DNA of 64,000 nucleotides from Zychaea mexicana. Lineage: Eukaryota; Mucoromycota; Mucoromycetes; Mucorales; Lichtheimiaceae. The stretch spans positions 186,001 through 250,000 of the forward strand of contig NW_026516717.1 in assembly GCF_025766255.1 (NCBI RefSeq), read 5' to 3'. Below, one piece after another: positions 1 to 11,662 of this stretch. A program made the position numbers and the translations under genes. Position 1 is the stretch's first letter. Every line of letters starts with the position of its first letter. A model generated the notes under the pieces. It made no database searches. It was given only the letters and a program-made list of their open reading frames with translations, and had not been told where the DNA came from.

Positions 1-76
1 CCACATACGCCTTCTTCTTAACAGCTTGACCGTGTCTCTTCAACACCTCTACTTCACATGGTATCTTCCCTGCCAT
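1..76 (-). CDS. Possible 5' end of a gene running off the left edge
   Basis: On the minus strand an ATG at 76-74 opens a frame of 25 codons that stays open to the window edge. It begins M-A-G-K-I-P-C-E-V-E-V-L-K-R and is basic at its visible end (K-K-K-A-Y-V). The bases before the ATG (AAGTAAA) are A-rich, as is common before fungal start codons. No family is recognisable from 25 residues, and an open frame this short can occur by chance. Confidence 0.25.
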   Translation of the reverse strand, partial: MAGKIPCEVEVLKRHGQAVKKKAYV

Positions 77-250
77 TTTACTTTCCCACCTGCTGATTGA
101 ATGACGAGTTACAAGTCACGTGACGTGTTTTTTTAAGCGGCGGGTCAATCCAAAAAGCATAAATACGCCCATATTTTTCAGGCCATTTCGTTTTTTCTCT
201 TCACTCTTTCTTTCGTTTCTTTCACTCCCTTGGATCCTCCTGGTCTTTCT

Positions 251-345
251 CTTGGCTCTTCCCCTGGCTCTGGTCTTCCCCTGGCTCTGGTCTTCCCCTG
301 GCTCTGGCTCTTCCCTTGGCTCATCCCTTGGTCCTGGTCTTGCCT
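251..345. repeat. 17-18 bp tandem repeat, CTGGCTCTGGTCTTCCC unit
   Basis: About five consecutive units of CTGGCTCTGGTCTTCCC, drifting into TTGGCTCATCCC and TTGGTCCTGGTCTTGCC variants at the right. Open frames across it (about 120-600) translate only the repeat and look like by-products, not a gene. Confidence 0.8.
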
Positions 346-627
346 CTGTCGGTCCTGGTCTCAGCCTTTTTCCCGTGGTCCCCCTGGCTGCCTACAACCG
401 GTCCCTGCTTTGGGCGGGCTGTCCAGTCTGGCGTTCAACGGTGTTGGTCACAACCGGTCTTCAGGCGAGATCAGAGGACGGAGAAATCCTTTTCGGTTTT
501 TCGCCATAGAAATATGGTAGTGTCCTTTCGGTTGGATGCCTTGTCTGCTGGTCTGGTCTGGTCTGCCATGGTGGGGTTCGCAATGAGGAGCCAGGTGCCA
601 CTGTAGATCGTGTTCGACTCCTAGGAC

Positions 628-812
628 TCGACTCTCGGCAATCGACTGTCTGGCATTCGACTCTCGGCAATCAACTCTCTGGCATTCGACTCTCGGCATT
701 CGACTCTCGACAATCGACGCTCGGCATTCGACTTTCGGCATTCGACTCTCGGCGATCAACTCTCTGGCATTCGACTCTCGGCATTCGACTCTCGGCAATC
801 GACACTCGGCAA
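628..812. repeat. 14-15 bp tandem array, TCGACTCTCGGCAT unit
   Basis: About 13 head-to-tail units of TCGACTCTCGGCAA or TCGACTCTCGGCAT. Every few units a 15-bp form with TCTGGCAT appears, so there is a weak higher-order pattern. Long minus-strand frames here (448-1147) are repeat translations rich in E-S-R-M-P and are not annotated as genes. Confidence 0.85.
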
Positions 813-930
813 TCAGCTCCCAGCTCAGTGTTCGGCTCCCAGCATCCGAGTATCCAGTAAGCAGCTCCTCCAGCATTCGACAACAGCAGCAAATGGCTGT
901 TTTTTTTTTGGGTGTTTCGAGAGTCAATTC

Positions 931-1085
931 TTTCCCCTACCCCCACCCCTTCCCTTTCCTCTTCCCTTTCCTCTTCCCTTTCCTCTTCCCTTTTCTCTTC
1001 CCTTCCGTCCTTCCCTCCCTTCCTTCCCTTCCGTCTACCCTTCCATCTTCCTTCCGTCCTTCCCTTCCCCCTTCCCCACTCACAG
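931..1085. repeat. Polypyrimidine tract with TTCCCTTTCCTC repeats
   Basis: The plus strand is almost purely C and T for about 150 bp, starting with CCCCTACCCCCACCCC and continuing as TTCCCTTTCCTC units that decay into CTTCCGTC variants. Such a strand-asymmetric tract can form triplex (H-DNA) structures; whether it does here is inference. Confidence 0.8.
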
Positions 1086-2650
1086 GCAATCCACAACCGA
1101 TTGCTTGCACTTGACTCTCGAAACGTAGCGTACGTCATGGTTCCCACTCGTTTGTACCATGATGGCTGGGTTTGTGGTTGATTGACCCAGCCAAATGATT
1201 GGGAGACTGGGACTCCCAGGCCGAGGCATTGGTGGCTTTCTTTTCCTCCCCCTTTTACATACTTCTTCTGTTTCTTCTTGCTTTCTTCATGCTTTTTGTA
1301 TAGCCTACGGGTTGTGCGGACTGCTTGTTGAGGTCACTTTGTAAAATCGCGTTCTTATTATTTGTCTTTATTGTCCACTGATTGTGTTCTTTTAATAAAA
1401 TTTGTACTCTTCGACTATTGATATTCATAACGATAACTTTTGTCTTTTATAAAATGTTTCTTTACTCTATTATTACAATGAATAAAAACCTGCTCTTTTA
1501 CTTTATGTCCTGCTCAAACTCATTTACAATTTCTTTCCTTGTGAACATATTTGCGTGTCGCTTCACCTTGCAATATCCATTTTCTTTCTGACTGTGTTCA
1601 ATCGTCTTCGCCGCTTCATTTGACAGTTAGGAAAGAACTCATGTTTTGGCGTGCTGTGTCCTTGTTCTTATACAATGCTGACAACGTCAAATGGCTCACA
1701 TTAGATTCGTAATCACTTTTACTTTGCAATGACTCGATCAATTCTAAACATGATATCTGGGCAACTGTTTGACGCAAGCATAATGCACAGACCGTGTGAT
1801 ACAATGTCAAATTGTTGTGAAACCCGTAGCGTAGCAATATCAGTACTGGGCACATCAGAAAGTTTCTTGCAACAGCAGGATCTCTTTTGGACTTGGAACA
1901 AGTTGATCGAGCTTTGTGTGCTTAAACTGTCGTTTCTCATAGAATCTGCACTACATGCACTCTACAGCTGAGATCTCTAGTTGCCTTATTATACGGACTA
2001 CATACTGATTAGTCTAATCGTTTTATAAAACGTTCTAATTGCTTTCCATCAAGCTCAGTGGATGTGCCCATCTATTTGGGCGATCGTTTGAGATCGAGCT
2101 GCCCTTGGAGTGCCATATATGCTTTCATGTAAAGGCAGTTCGACATATGTAGAGCAATGCTTTTCTTTATTACATTTTCTCTGTTGAATCTTTTTTGTCT
2201 ATACAGTTACGATAAGAATAGTCGTCGTGTCATACTTTTCACTTATCACCCACATATGGCATAGAACACAGTGGCTGCGACCAGTTCGCGCTTGAAAGTA
2301 ATGATTATCTTGAGGAAGTACAATATGATGGTTCTCAAGCTTCAGACTGTCTTCCGATGATTTTCCGTTTAAGATTACCACATTTACCAATACGCTTTTT
2401 TAAATTAAAGCCCTATTGCTTTGTCTCATATCAAAGAATTTTTGTACAGCATCTTATCGTCGCCCTTTGTACTGCACTTCTCCTAACAAGAAATACCCGT
2501 ATTGACTACTTCAAACCAATAATGATTTGGCGGTCTATATACATCAAACGTACGTTACACCATTCCTTTCATGGATGATGGATCCATATCTTGTCCTCGT
2601 GTCCTATAATCAGGAGTGAAAACGTCGTAAAAATGTCTTTCGGACGTATC
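1086..2650. other. Intergenic, no supported gene
   Basis: AT-rich DNA with frequent stops in all frames. A few 60-80 codon frames (1382-1591, 1616-1971 on both strands, 2357-2578) have no recognisable motif and no convincing splice context. I see no RNA gene or element. Confidence 0.5.
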
Positions 2651-2656
2651 GTGAGA

Positions 2657-3300
2657 TTATAGATCAACAATTGGAGCAACCCTGTGGATGGTATACAAGG
2701 AGCTCATGTGAGCCTTCAATTTCTCCAAAGCACGGGAACGATGCGAGATGGTATTTTTGGTTTCCTTTGACATGTCAGCATATCTGATACCAAAGAAAAT
2801 ACTGTAGTTTGATTTAAAGAAGATACGGCCGGAAGCATATGATAGTAACTTATGTGTGATCAAAACCGTAGGTTGGAAGGCTCAATCCCAACCAATTGTA
2901 CGAGGGGCCACGTGGAGGCATAATTTTGCCCTACATTATGTCCAAGACGACCATACAGTCCATGATATAAGATCAGCAAGAATACAAGAGCCCCACAATT
3001 TTGCTATTTTTTAAAGCTTTAGAAACTTACATCGGTACAGTAGTACCTTCAAAAATGATGGGTTACTGACCAGGCCCTTGGCAATAGGCAAATGTGAAGA
3101 GTGCATGAGCAGATAATTGTTAAAACCATTCAACATTTTTACAAGTCCTTCAAGCCCGGCACGGTAGCATCCAAAAACCATTTGCTAAATATGATACGTA
3201 ATGTACTGTACACTATTCGGTAAACCTCTCCTCTTCATCTAGAACTTACATGTAGGGTCCAGGCATTCTCATATACCTGTTCAACGGAGGTGTACACCAC
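2657..3300 (-). pseudogene. HAM1: Inosine triphosphate pyrophosphatase (Ham1/ITPA) pseudogene
   Basis: Family-typical pieces occur in order on the minus strand but in different frames: R-M-P-G-P-Y-M at about 3270-3250, KWFLDATVPGL then EGLVKMLNGF (3182-3123), AHALFTFAYCQGPGQ and PIIFEGTT (about 3109-3040), GKIMPPRGPSYN (about 2933-2896), GWD-stop-AFQPT (2892-2870), GFDHT, and YADMSKETKNTISHRSRALE (about 2780-2720). Lesions visible: TAA at 3063-3065 after GPGQ, TGA at 2882-2884 inside the GWDxAFQP block, frameshifts near 3150, 3120 and 2895, and a splice donor changed to AT at 2853-2852. The family cleaves ITP, dITP and XTP to the monophosphate. The N-terminal third is missing or unrecognisable. 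The lesions are too many for sequencing error; a functional copy presumably lies elsewhere. Confidence 0.85.
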
Positions 3301-3545
3301 TAGCCGCTCTCTTGTGGCATTGATAATAGATATGAAAAGTTTGCAAAAACGTACATATCAAGACGAAAGATGAGCTTGATCAGCTGCAACAGCTGTCTTT
3401 TTAGTATAATAAAGTCTTGGTATTCATTAATTAAAGATAAAACGAAAGCGGAGAGAAGAGGAAAAAGAAGAATGAGGTAAAAGAAAAGATAAATATACAC
3501 AAGTAGTTCTATAGTTCTACTAATATAGAGTTTGGGTTCTTTTTT

Positions 3546-6380
3546 CTAAAAGTGAGGTACGTTGCAAGCTCTTAAAACAAGATTAACGATAGCAAACGTT
3601 CCTTCACCCAGTACAAATCCGCTAGCAACAATGATAATAAACACCTTGCCCACGTGTCGGCGATATCGCCCAAATAATTTATCCCAAATCGACGAATCCA
3701 TGTTATTCCTGTTACCATCCGTTGCCTCCAAAACATCACAGTACCGATCCCACCAGTGACCAAGGAAACCGCCAATCACACGAGCCAGCGTGAAATTCGG
3801 TGGATTATACATGCCGATAGCGAACGCAATGCCTTGAGGAATACATCGTCGCCATCCAACGTGTTCCAGCCCTGGCTTTGTTTCTTTGAGCAGTACCAAG
3901 GCCGCAAAGATTAAAGCAAAAAATAGAACAAATTCGGACACATGTGGTGGAAGAGGATGACCATTGACAAGTCGTGACATGTCTAGCCATACGTGGGCTG
4001 TAGGTACCGGGAATTCTGGACCTGGAATCGTGTAAACTGTGGTATACAGCTTGTATGCAGCTTATAGAGTATTTGTACACATGACGCGTTAGTTTACTTT
4101 TAATCATTCCATCAATAGCTCTTGAGAAAAAAATAAAGTACCCGTGGCAACAAAAGCACTGACAAACGATCCAATAAGCTGACCATAAAACTGTGCCTTG
4201 GGTGAAGCTTGTAATAAATGTCCCGTCTTTAAATCTGTGAAGAATGGCTCTTAATTAGCATGAATTCGCTCCTAAAAATCAAGAGTGCTCGAAGCGTATG
4301 AGTATATAATATCTGAATAGTTACCCTGCATTAGATCGCCAGCTTGTTGTGCACCTATTATCGTAAAATAGTTAAATAATCATTTTTAAAAAAAATGTAT
4401 GTACAATTATTCTCACCTGCTTCGGCAATACCACCGGCGATCAAATTTGCTGCGATTCCTCCGGGCATAACCATGGCGAAAATAACTTGGCTGATCTTTC
4501 CGATGCCACTTACCTGGTCACACATTCATCATTTAGTTCGACTGAGCAACAACAACAAAATAAAATTGAATAAATTTACCGGATTAAGATCCGTTTCGCC
4601 TAATGCGCGCACAGCCAACACGCTCAGAAACATAGCAACTGCTATAGCTAGAATAGCCATACGAATAGGCAACACATCGGTACCAAAGAGAATTGCAATG
4701 ACGCAGACACACAGTAATGTTGAAGCGACGAGACCAATGATAGTGGTAGAGGTCTTGACCAGTTGTTCTGGAGGAGCATCCTTTTCTTCCCTTTCGTCTT
4801 TGCTTCGTGTTCCTTCCTGTTCTTCGACCCATTCTTGTTCGATATGCGATTCGGCTGTGTCAGCATCTGATGACTGTTCATCAGCATCAACACGCTGATA
4901 CCTGACATCATCACGCGCTCTTTTATGGGCTGTAAGTTTAATGATAGAGCGTACAGAGACGATGGCCAGCGATACTACAGACTCTGCAACCATGACACCC
5001 AAAGATATCCACAGAATCCAGCCCTTGGATCCAGTTTTCCAGTCAGAAACAGGACCTGGTGCCCAACCAGCGTAGTGTGCGATTGGTGACAATATGCCCC
5101 ATCCAATAACACATCCCAGTAGCATTGACAGTGTTGTAGGCAATCCCTGTTAATTTTAACGACTTGTATCAGTAAAAGAAAAGCGATCACAATTTTACTG
5201 GATATCAGGTAGTCCAGATGAAGTCTTACCATAATAATGCCCTGACCAACATAGCTCAAACTGGGCGCAAAGTACCATTCCCACTTTGCAAAATCAATTA
5301 GGTTAAATGAAAGCCAATTAAATAATGGGAGAGCATAAATGATCGGAAAAAAGTATGATAAAAGAGTATAGGCCGACGATAAGCTGAAAGAGATCGTCAG
5401 TGCATGTAACTTTAGCGACCAGTCTTGTTCACCTTCACGTTGACGAGTGGAAGTGTGTAGATCCGAGTGGGCGATGGGAGTAAGTGCGACGCCAGATTGG
5501 TTGGATCCGGTAGAAGTGGGTGAATAGGTAGGACTTGAAGACGATACAAGCAAAGGTCGATCTTCGTGTTCAAGGACTGAGTCACGACTAGATTGATGGC
5601 GACGGCGAAGGATCGGTTCTTGCGGATCTTGGTGTAACAGCGAAATCATCTGCGCCGTGGCCGTTCCAGAAGGAAACCGCAGCTTCTCGTGGATGATGGT
5701 TTGCTTACGAAGTGGAACAGCAAAGAATACACCAAAAAATGCAACACCGAGCGACCAAAGGACCAGTTGCCAACTAGAGAGTACAATTGGTCCGTCTGGG
5801 TGATCATTGCTCGTCAAAAGACCTAGAGCAGGAATGATGCCGACAAAGCCTAATATATATAATACCCACATACCAGCACTTTTTAAGTATCTCTCATCAC
5901 TTACACCTATAAGTCCTGCCATGAGAACGAACCTGCTGCTAGAGGCATTGTGGCAGTGGCAACTGCTGTGGTTTGCAAAACAACGTTTTCAATGGGCCCG
6001 AACGGCGTACGGAGCTTATCACGGAAGGGTTTGAATATAGCATAACCTAGCAACGAAGCTTGAAGCGACATCATGGAGATCCAGCCGCTTTGCAAACCAA
6101 AGTACATGTTGGAAAAGCACATTACGCTTCCAATGAGTAAACCAACAACAGTTGCCCGGAGCTACGTTATGATAGTTCATGTCAGCGGTACATTTCTGAT
6201 AGCAAAAACTAGAAAAGATAAGTAGAACACTTTACGGTAAAGTGCCGGTGCGTCACCGGATCGCTAGCGACCGGTTGCCGATCGTCGTCTATAATAAGTG
6301 TGTTAATTGCTGGCCGTGCATTAAGCGCTAATATGAGATAATCGACCTTGTGTTGATCCGGATCGTGGAATGGTTGCCAT
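3546..6380 (-). CDS. OPT-family oligopeptide/metal-chelate transporter (YGL114W-like)
   Basis: Nine exons on the minus strand give one 745-aa frame: 6380-6347, 6288-6236, 6161-5933, 5849-5230, 5146-4580, 4513-4417, 4354-4325, 4234-4142, 4060-3546. All phases agree and the total is divisible by three. OPT hallmarks are the SNMYFGLQSGW motif early, QTTAVATATMPLAAG, FVGIIPALGLL, LRFPSGTATAQMI, GETDLNPVSGIGK, and the C-terminal IPGPEFPVPTAHVWLDM and YNPPNFTLARVIGGF. Many hydrophobic helices surround an acidic loop (about residues 370-430, rich in E and D). The family imports peptides or metal-chelate complexes at the plasma or vacuolar membrane; the substrate here is unknown. Two donors are weak (GTCGAT after 6347, GTTCGT after 5933), so exon 1 and the start are the least certain parts. 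Confidence 0.88.
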
Positions 6381-6572
6381 GTAAGAACAAAGGCCGCAAA
6401 ACTTTACCACGCTGGTTTGATTATTAATCTATCACACACTGCACACATACATATAAAGCCCGTCATATGTAACTGACTGTTTCACGAGTGCAGCGTACTG
6501 GATGGCATCATTTTGTAGTGCCACTTCACATGACTTAAATATATATTTATTTTTATATGACAAAAGTGTAGT

Positions 6573-8465
6573 TTATACAGAGGTTGCAAGTTTCATGACA
6601 AACTTTGTCTTTGGATGCTCTGGACCAAATACTACAGATCGTACTCTAGCAGCTTGGTCAAACGCTTCCCGAGCCTCCTTTCGCCACCGCTTGCTCAGCG
6701 CAGCACGATCCTGAGTCTTACTGGCCATGAGATCACATAGCTCGCCCAGATTTTGCCAAAAATCCGATATCTCAGCAGTGTTTCTCGGCAGGCTTTCTTT
6801 GGCATGCTCCTCCATAGTATCGATAATATAGCGATTGACGTTGATGGCCGCATTGATATCCTGGCTGTGTCTGAGGCAGTTCATAAGGGGGATCGATGCA
6901 TTGAGACGCAAGGCGTTTCGTGGATGCAAGTCGCCGCCCTTATCACTTTCTGACTTTTTCATCGTCACCGTCGTCACCAAAGGCTCCAGTTTTGATCGTG
7001 CTCGTCGATAGTCACGCGCTTTTCGAATTGCCATCAATCCTTCCATATACATCTCCTGAGCCTTCTCAATCGTTGAGGACACCGACTGGGCGGATGCAGC
7101 ACTGCCACATTTAGCACACTTCCATTCTCCGCTTGGCTCAACTCTTCTTCCATGAACAAGTTCCTCCATAGAAGACGGTGGAACCACATAGACATCTTGA
7201 TAGCATGTCTCGCACACGATGCTCTGCAAGAATCGATCCACAGACTTATCCATAGGCGATGTGCACCTTTTGCACTTACACCAGAAATGCTTTGTTCCCC
7301 AAAGATCCTGTCGTCGCTCGTCACGCGATGCGTATAGATCGATATAGCTGACTGTCAGCTCTTCGTCTTTCTGTACAGGTCGAATCGTTCTGAAAGCGAG
7401 CTGGCCGTTCTGGACACCTACAAAGGCACAGTTTGGGTTACATGCATGGTTAAAGAACATGGCGCCGACAGGGAAAAGTCCGAGTGCTACATCCGTGTTG
7501 CGCGCTTCGTTGTCGCCTAGACCGTGTGCGTTTGAATTGATCCTATAAATAACACACAGACAAAATCCCCCACGCATTTCCCACACATTAGTAACAAATA
7601 TAGCCGTCGGCTGGTTTCAGACCCAAAGTAGCTCTTGTTGTCGGTGTCGTTGCCGTTGTCGCTGCCCTGTATCCCGGTTACCTGCATGCGAGCGTAACCA
7701 AGTCATCGACTGGAACTTGCATAGACTCTGCCATTTCGGATAATAGCCGTTCACCTTTTTCCGTGATCGTCACCATCAAAGCAAACGTCAGAGCTCCCGC
7801 TTCCAGAATGCATTATTCGTTGATACTGCATACTTACCTGCTTCTGTGACTACCCGGATAAACGCTGGATTGGCATGGTCGCGATGGCTTATAAGATCGT
7901 TGGTGCACCAAAACGGGGTCGGAGTACTGGTTTGTTTGTCTTTGCCGTCGTTCTCTTTCTCAGAAGAATCTCGTTGGCGTCGTGCAAGTAACAGCGTAAT
8001 TAGCCGCAAAAGATCTGGATCAACATCTGTTACCCGAGCAATGCTATCGACTTGCGCCATGGTTGAGCAAGCCAACGCATGTGTATCATCACGTTCCAGG
8101 CACGTCTTGGAGCAATAGAATGCTTTGCTGCAGTCAGAGCACATCATTTTAGTAGAGAGCGAATCCAGACATACGTGGCAATGCTGATCGATATATTCGG
8201 ATCGAACGACAAATGCTGTTGCTTGTTCTAGACAGACTGTTGTGCCTTCACCAAGTTGTTCGGAAGCAGCGGCATGACGTCCTTTGGTCTTGGTGTTGCG
8301 TAAAAGTACTGGGTATTTGTGCATAACTTGTTCATAGTATGGATCAATGGGTGCAACAGGTCCTGATACAGCTGCCTTTTTCTTCTTTTTGTTGGCTTTT
8401 TTCTTTAACTCAAAGTCGACTTTTGTATCGAGCTTGGTGTCGTCCTTGTTGGTCTCTTCTACCAT
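6573..8465 (-). CDS. SET and MYND domain protein (SMYD-like lysine methyltransferase)
   Basis: Three exons (8465-7838, 7793-7682, 7542-6573) encode 569 aa. A lysine-rich tract (residues 21-30) is followed by a MYND zinc finger at about 96-133: C96, C99, C109, C112, C118, C122, H129, C133. The SET half contains LACRINSNAHG, then MFFNHACNPNCAF, the usual SMYD cofactor-binding block, and ELTVSYIDLY. A post-SET cysteine cluster (WCKCKRC) follows, and the C-terminal region is helical. SMYD proteins methylate lysines on histones or other proteins using S-adenosylmethionine, and MYND binds partner proteins. The SET domain is split by MYND in family style. The target is unknown. Start chosen: the first ATG, in the context TACCATGGTA on the complementary reading. 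Confidence 0.88.
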
Positions 8466-11400
8466 GGCAATAAGTTAGAAAACAAAAAGAGAAAGAGGAA
8501 GAACGACAGGAGCCTTCGGAGGAACAGGGCCAAAAAAGCGTGGTTGGAAAATTTTCTGGAAAGTCAAAAAAAGTGGTGACGTATCTGAGCTGGTGAAACC
8601 TCAAAAAGCACCGGCCATCAAAGGTCATCGTCGGGTGTAACGCGAAATCAGGAACCCATGGTCATAAAGAATACGCTAGACGGGTTTGTATGAAAACGAT
8701 CCAAATTTTCTTTATTGCGTACAAATTTGGAACAGCACACCCTACATTTATACGTAAATATCTTTACACTACTGATGGTATAGCTGAAAGCAAGAAATAG
8801 AAATCGCGTATTATCCTTATGAGAAAAAGTCGGTTGTTCACTCTTTCTTGTCGCCATGTATGCAAACGAAATAAAGCAGTGACACTGTATTTATCTAGTC
8901 CATGCCGATCAAAAAGTTAATTTCATGCTCGAGTGATGGAACATCCGTTTTCTTTCGAAGAGAACAATTTTACTTTACTGCCTGTTTATTATCAAAATAA
9001 CTGCATTAGATTTGCGCTGTCAAAAAGTTGAATTATATAAAGCGTGTTATTCTTCGCGCTCATGATCGTCATCATAATTTAAAGCAGAGTGCAGATTCAG
9101 AAATTCTCTTATTACAAAATAGAAATATGTGAGGTAGTGGGTACTTGATGCACACGTGTAGTAGAAACTCTCTGTTATCGTTTATTTACGCAACAGCTTT
9201 TCTTTTTTTCTGCATTTCTACTTTGAGAATGATGCATTGCTATATGTTGCTTGGAAATTGGCGGTGAATAGATCTCCCGGGTTATCCCTGGTAAACATGT
9301 ATAATGAGGAGCACATGTTCTAGACTACATACTTCTTTTAACAATACTGTTTCAGCTCCTATCTCTGAAAATTTGACAACTTCTCAAGTAGCAGTAGCAT
9401 TTTCAATATATTAGATGGCCATGGAGATTGAGAACTACCTAGTAATAGCGCTATACTGCGGATATGTTACTAATTCTCGTCCAATTCCGGCGGTTCTTGT
9501 TGCTACCGATGGCCATCTTTTTTTAATCAAACATTATTTCCTTCCAACTTGCAGCATTTTTTAGGTTGTCTGTTTCATCTACTTTATGCATCGGTAATTT
9601 GATCTACCACGGTATTGATTATTCCGTTGGCGTATACGGCTCACCCGTGTAATTTAATCGTTAGTCTGTGCTGCTACTACCTCTGACCTATATTGATTAT
9701 GATCAGCATCAATATAAGTGTGTAGATCGATTCAAGATTCGAAAAAATATGATACAGCTATCATCGGTAGCTAGTCCTGGTGCCCATTGTGGCATGAAAG
9801 CTGATTAAAGTAAATATCATTATACTGTAGAACAGCTGCCGCCACATCAAAGTAATGACTATAAGCGCGCAGTTATAAATCGGTGCGGGTAGACGTACTT
9901 CTCTTACTGGCCTCTCCAGAAAGAAAGCATGTATGTACGTACACAAATATGCAGTGCCCGGGAACTGAGCATTTTTGTTTTTGCTAAACACAGTTTTATA
10001 TCTAACCTAGTGCATCTCTGTTGTTTGTCGTAGTGCAGGTTGCAGTAATGTCGAGAATATGCGGTAGCAAAGAATTTTCTATGGCTTTAGACTTGTGCAC
10101 ACAATGTCTTATTATTTAAACAGGAAATGCTGAATCTTGTTGTAATCCTTTTAGCGAGTGCTACGCCTACTACTTTGTAAATCAACAGTATGACCACCTT
10201 ATAGAGCAGGGTAAAGGCCAAAGACCACTGACCATAACACGAGCTAAAAAGAAATTATGAGCTTCACATTATAGGTTAACAGAACCTGATGCAACACTGC
10301 TGGTATTTGTACGTGCGTGATGTATGCAGTATAAGCTCACATAATTAGAAATACCATAAAATATGAATATTCTACGGTGTCTTTGCTGCGTGACATAATG
10401 TTTTTGAAACGTCCCCTTTGCTGCTCTTCAACGGATGATTTTTATCTTTGATGTGAAAGTGCAGTTGATAACGTATTTATCTATGAAAATTGCACCACAA
10501 TTCATTGAAATTATTTGCTCATATCAAATTAAAGCTAAAAGGATGAATGATGTCTTGGTGCCACATAATGATATTTGCTTGATTATTAATACAGTCATCG
10601 TTGATATTATTCCTGATGCTGACTAAGCCACTCGCTGTACTGCCGTGCTAACTATGATGGTAGCACGCTATGCTTTCTATTCAAGCTATCAATACTTGCG
10701 AATAAAATTAAAAGTAGAATTTGTAGCATCATGCACGATATATGTATCGGAAAAAGAAGAAACGTGTTATGTTATATTTTCCCACTGCTAACATCGTTGA
10801 TTTTTACCATTTTGGCTCCAATGCTACGCGTGAAAAAAACAGAGCAAAAATTTTTCAGAGGCGGCACGCATACACACACAGAAGTACACGCGACTAGACT
10901 TGTATTTGTCAGCCGAAAGCTCATGTATGATCAGCATTCCATTTTAGTGTGTCACCGATCTAATAGTTTTGCAGCAACCATCATCTTGACTGCGGTCCAA
11001 ATCAAGCCATTATCTTGAAACAATTGAAAGGTGATCATAGGTACGTAAACACATTCCGAAAATACGATTGTTGGCCCGTCAATCAAACTGATACCTATGA
11101 TTCGCAGTCCATTGAAGCGCAGCAAAGTGGATTGACTATCAAAAACAAAAAAGGATAACGCAAGCACCTTCCAAAAACAGCTACACCTTCCATTGGGCGG
11201 AGCGGACTACGGTATCATTTGGGTACTACTTTGCTGATCCATGCGTTAGATAAGACTGATTATACATCCAATAAATTCGTGCCTACCAGTCTACAGGAAA
11301 AAAATGTAGGAAAAAAAAGGAGATAGAATAAAATGATGATGGTGATGATAATGGCGGTATGAGCAGCCTTAAAGGTGTAATAGGCGGTGCTGCTGCTACT

Positions 11401-11577
11401 ACTACTGCTGATCTGTGTGTACTAATAATCAAACAAACAACAACGTAGCATCCATTGATTTCGTAGCATGAGCATGTTGTCCCCCCTATATATCTTCTGA
11501 AACGGAAGTGTCCCTCCGGCTCATTAGAATTCCGCGATCCGTTTGCAAAATATTTTGCTTTGTCAGCTCATCAAAGG
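8466..11577. other. 3.1-kb intergenic stretch without a supported gene
   Basis: AT-rich with short scattered frames. Two minus-strand frames (9991-9761 and 11167-10952) contain hydrophobic runs, for example IYNCALIVITLMW and GISLIDGPTIVFSE, and could be remnants of a membrane-protein gene, but they share no frame and match no family I know. AGATGGCCAT near 9413 recurs inverted near 9510. No RNA gene recognised. Confidence 0.4.
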
Positions 11578-11586
11578 TATAAAAAG
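11578..11586 (+). promoter_or_regulatory. TATA box of the PDR transporter gene
   Basis: TATAAAAAG lies 85 bp before the transporter's ATG (11663). It is followed by a pyrimidine-rich leader, typical of a fungal core promoter. Confidence 0.55.
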
Positions 11587-11662
11587 GGCAGCGCAGATCA
11601 GGTTCAAGGACCTTATCTTCTCCTCCTCCTACTGCTGCGACGTGCGCTGCAAAATACATACA

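Noticed and set aside
120..1181. Several long overlapping frames on both strands
   Set aside because: They are translations of tandem repeats and polypyrimidine DNA, with no start context, domain or splice pattern.
5850..5932. Apparent frameshift in the OPT gene between MPLAAG and the downstream frame
   Set aside because: Explained by an 83-nt intron with donor GTTCGT; joining 5933 to 5849 restores AAGFVGIIPALGLL in phase, and the whole gene then totals 745 codons.
6289..6420. Missing start codon of the OPT gene
   Set aside because: A short first exon (6380-6347, MATIPRSGSTQ) joins in phase through a 58-nt intron, so no start loss is needed, although its donor is weak.
9413..9520. Inverted AGATGGCCAT / ATGGCCATCT pair
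   Set aside because: GGCC-centred and only about 10 bp, with no target duplication or further matching ends, so not a transposon.
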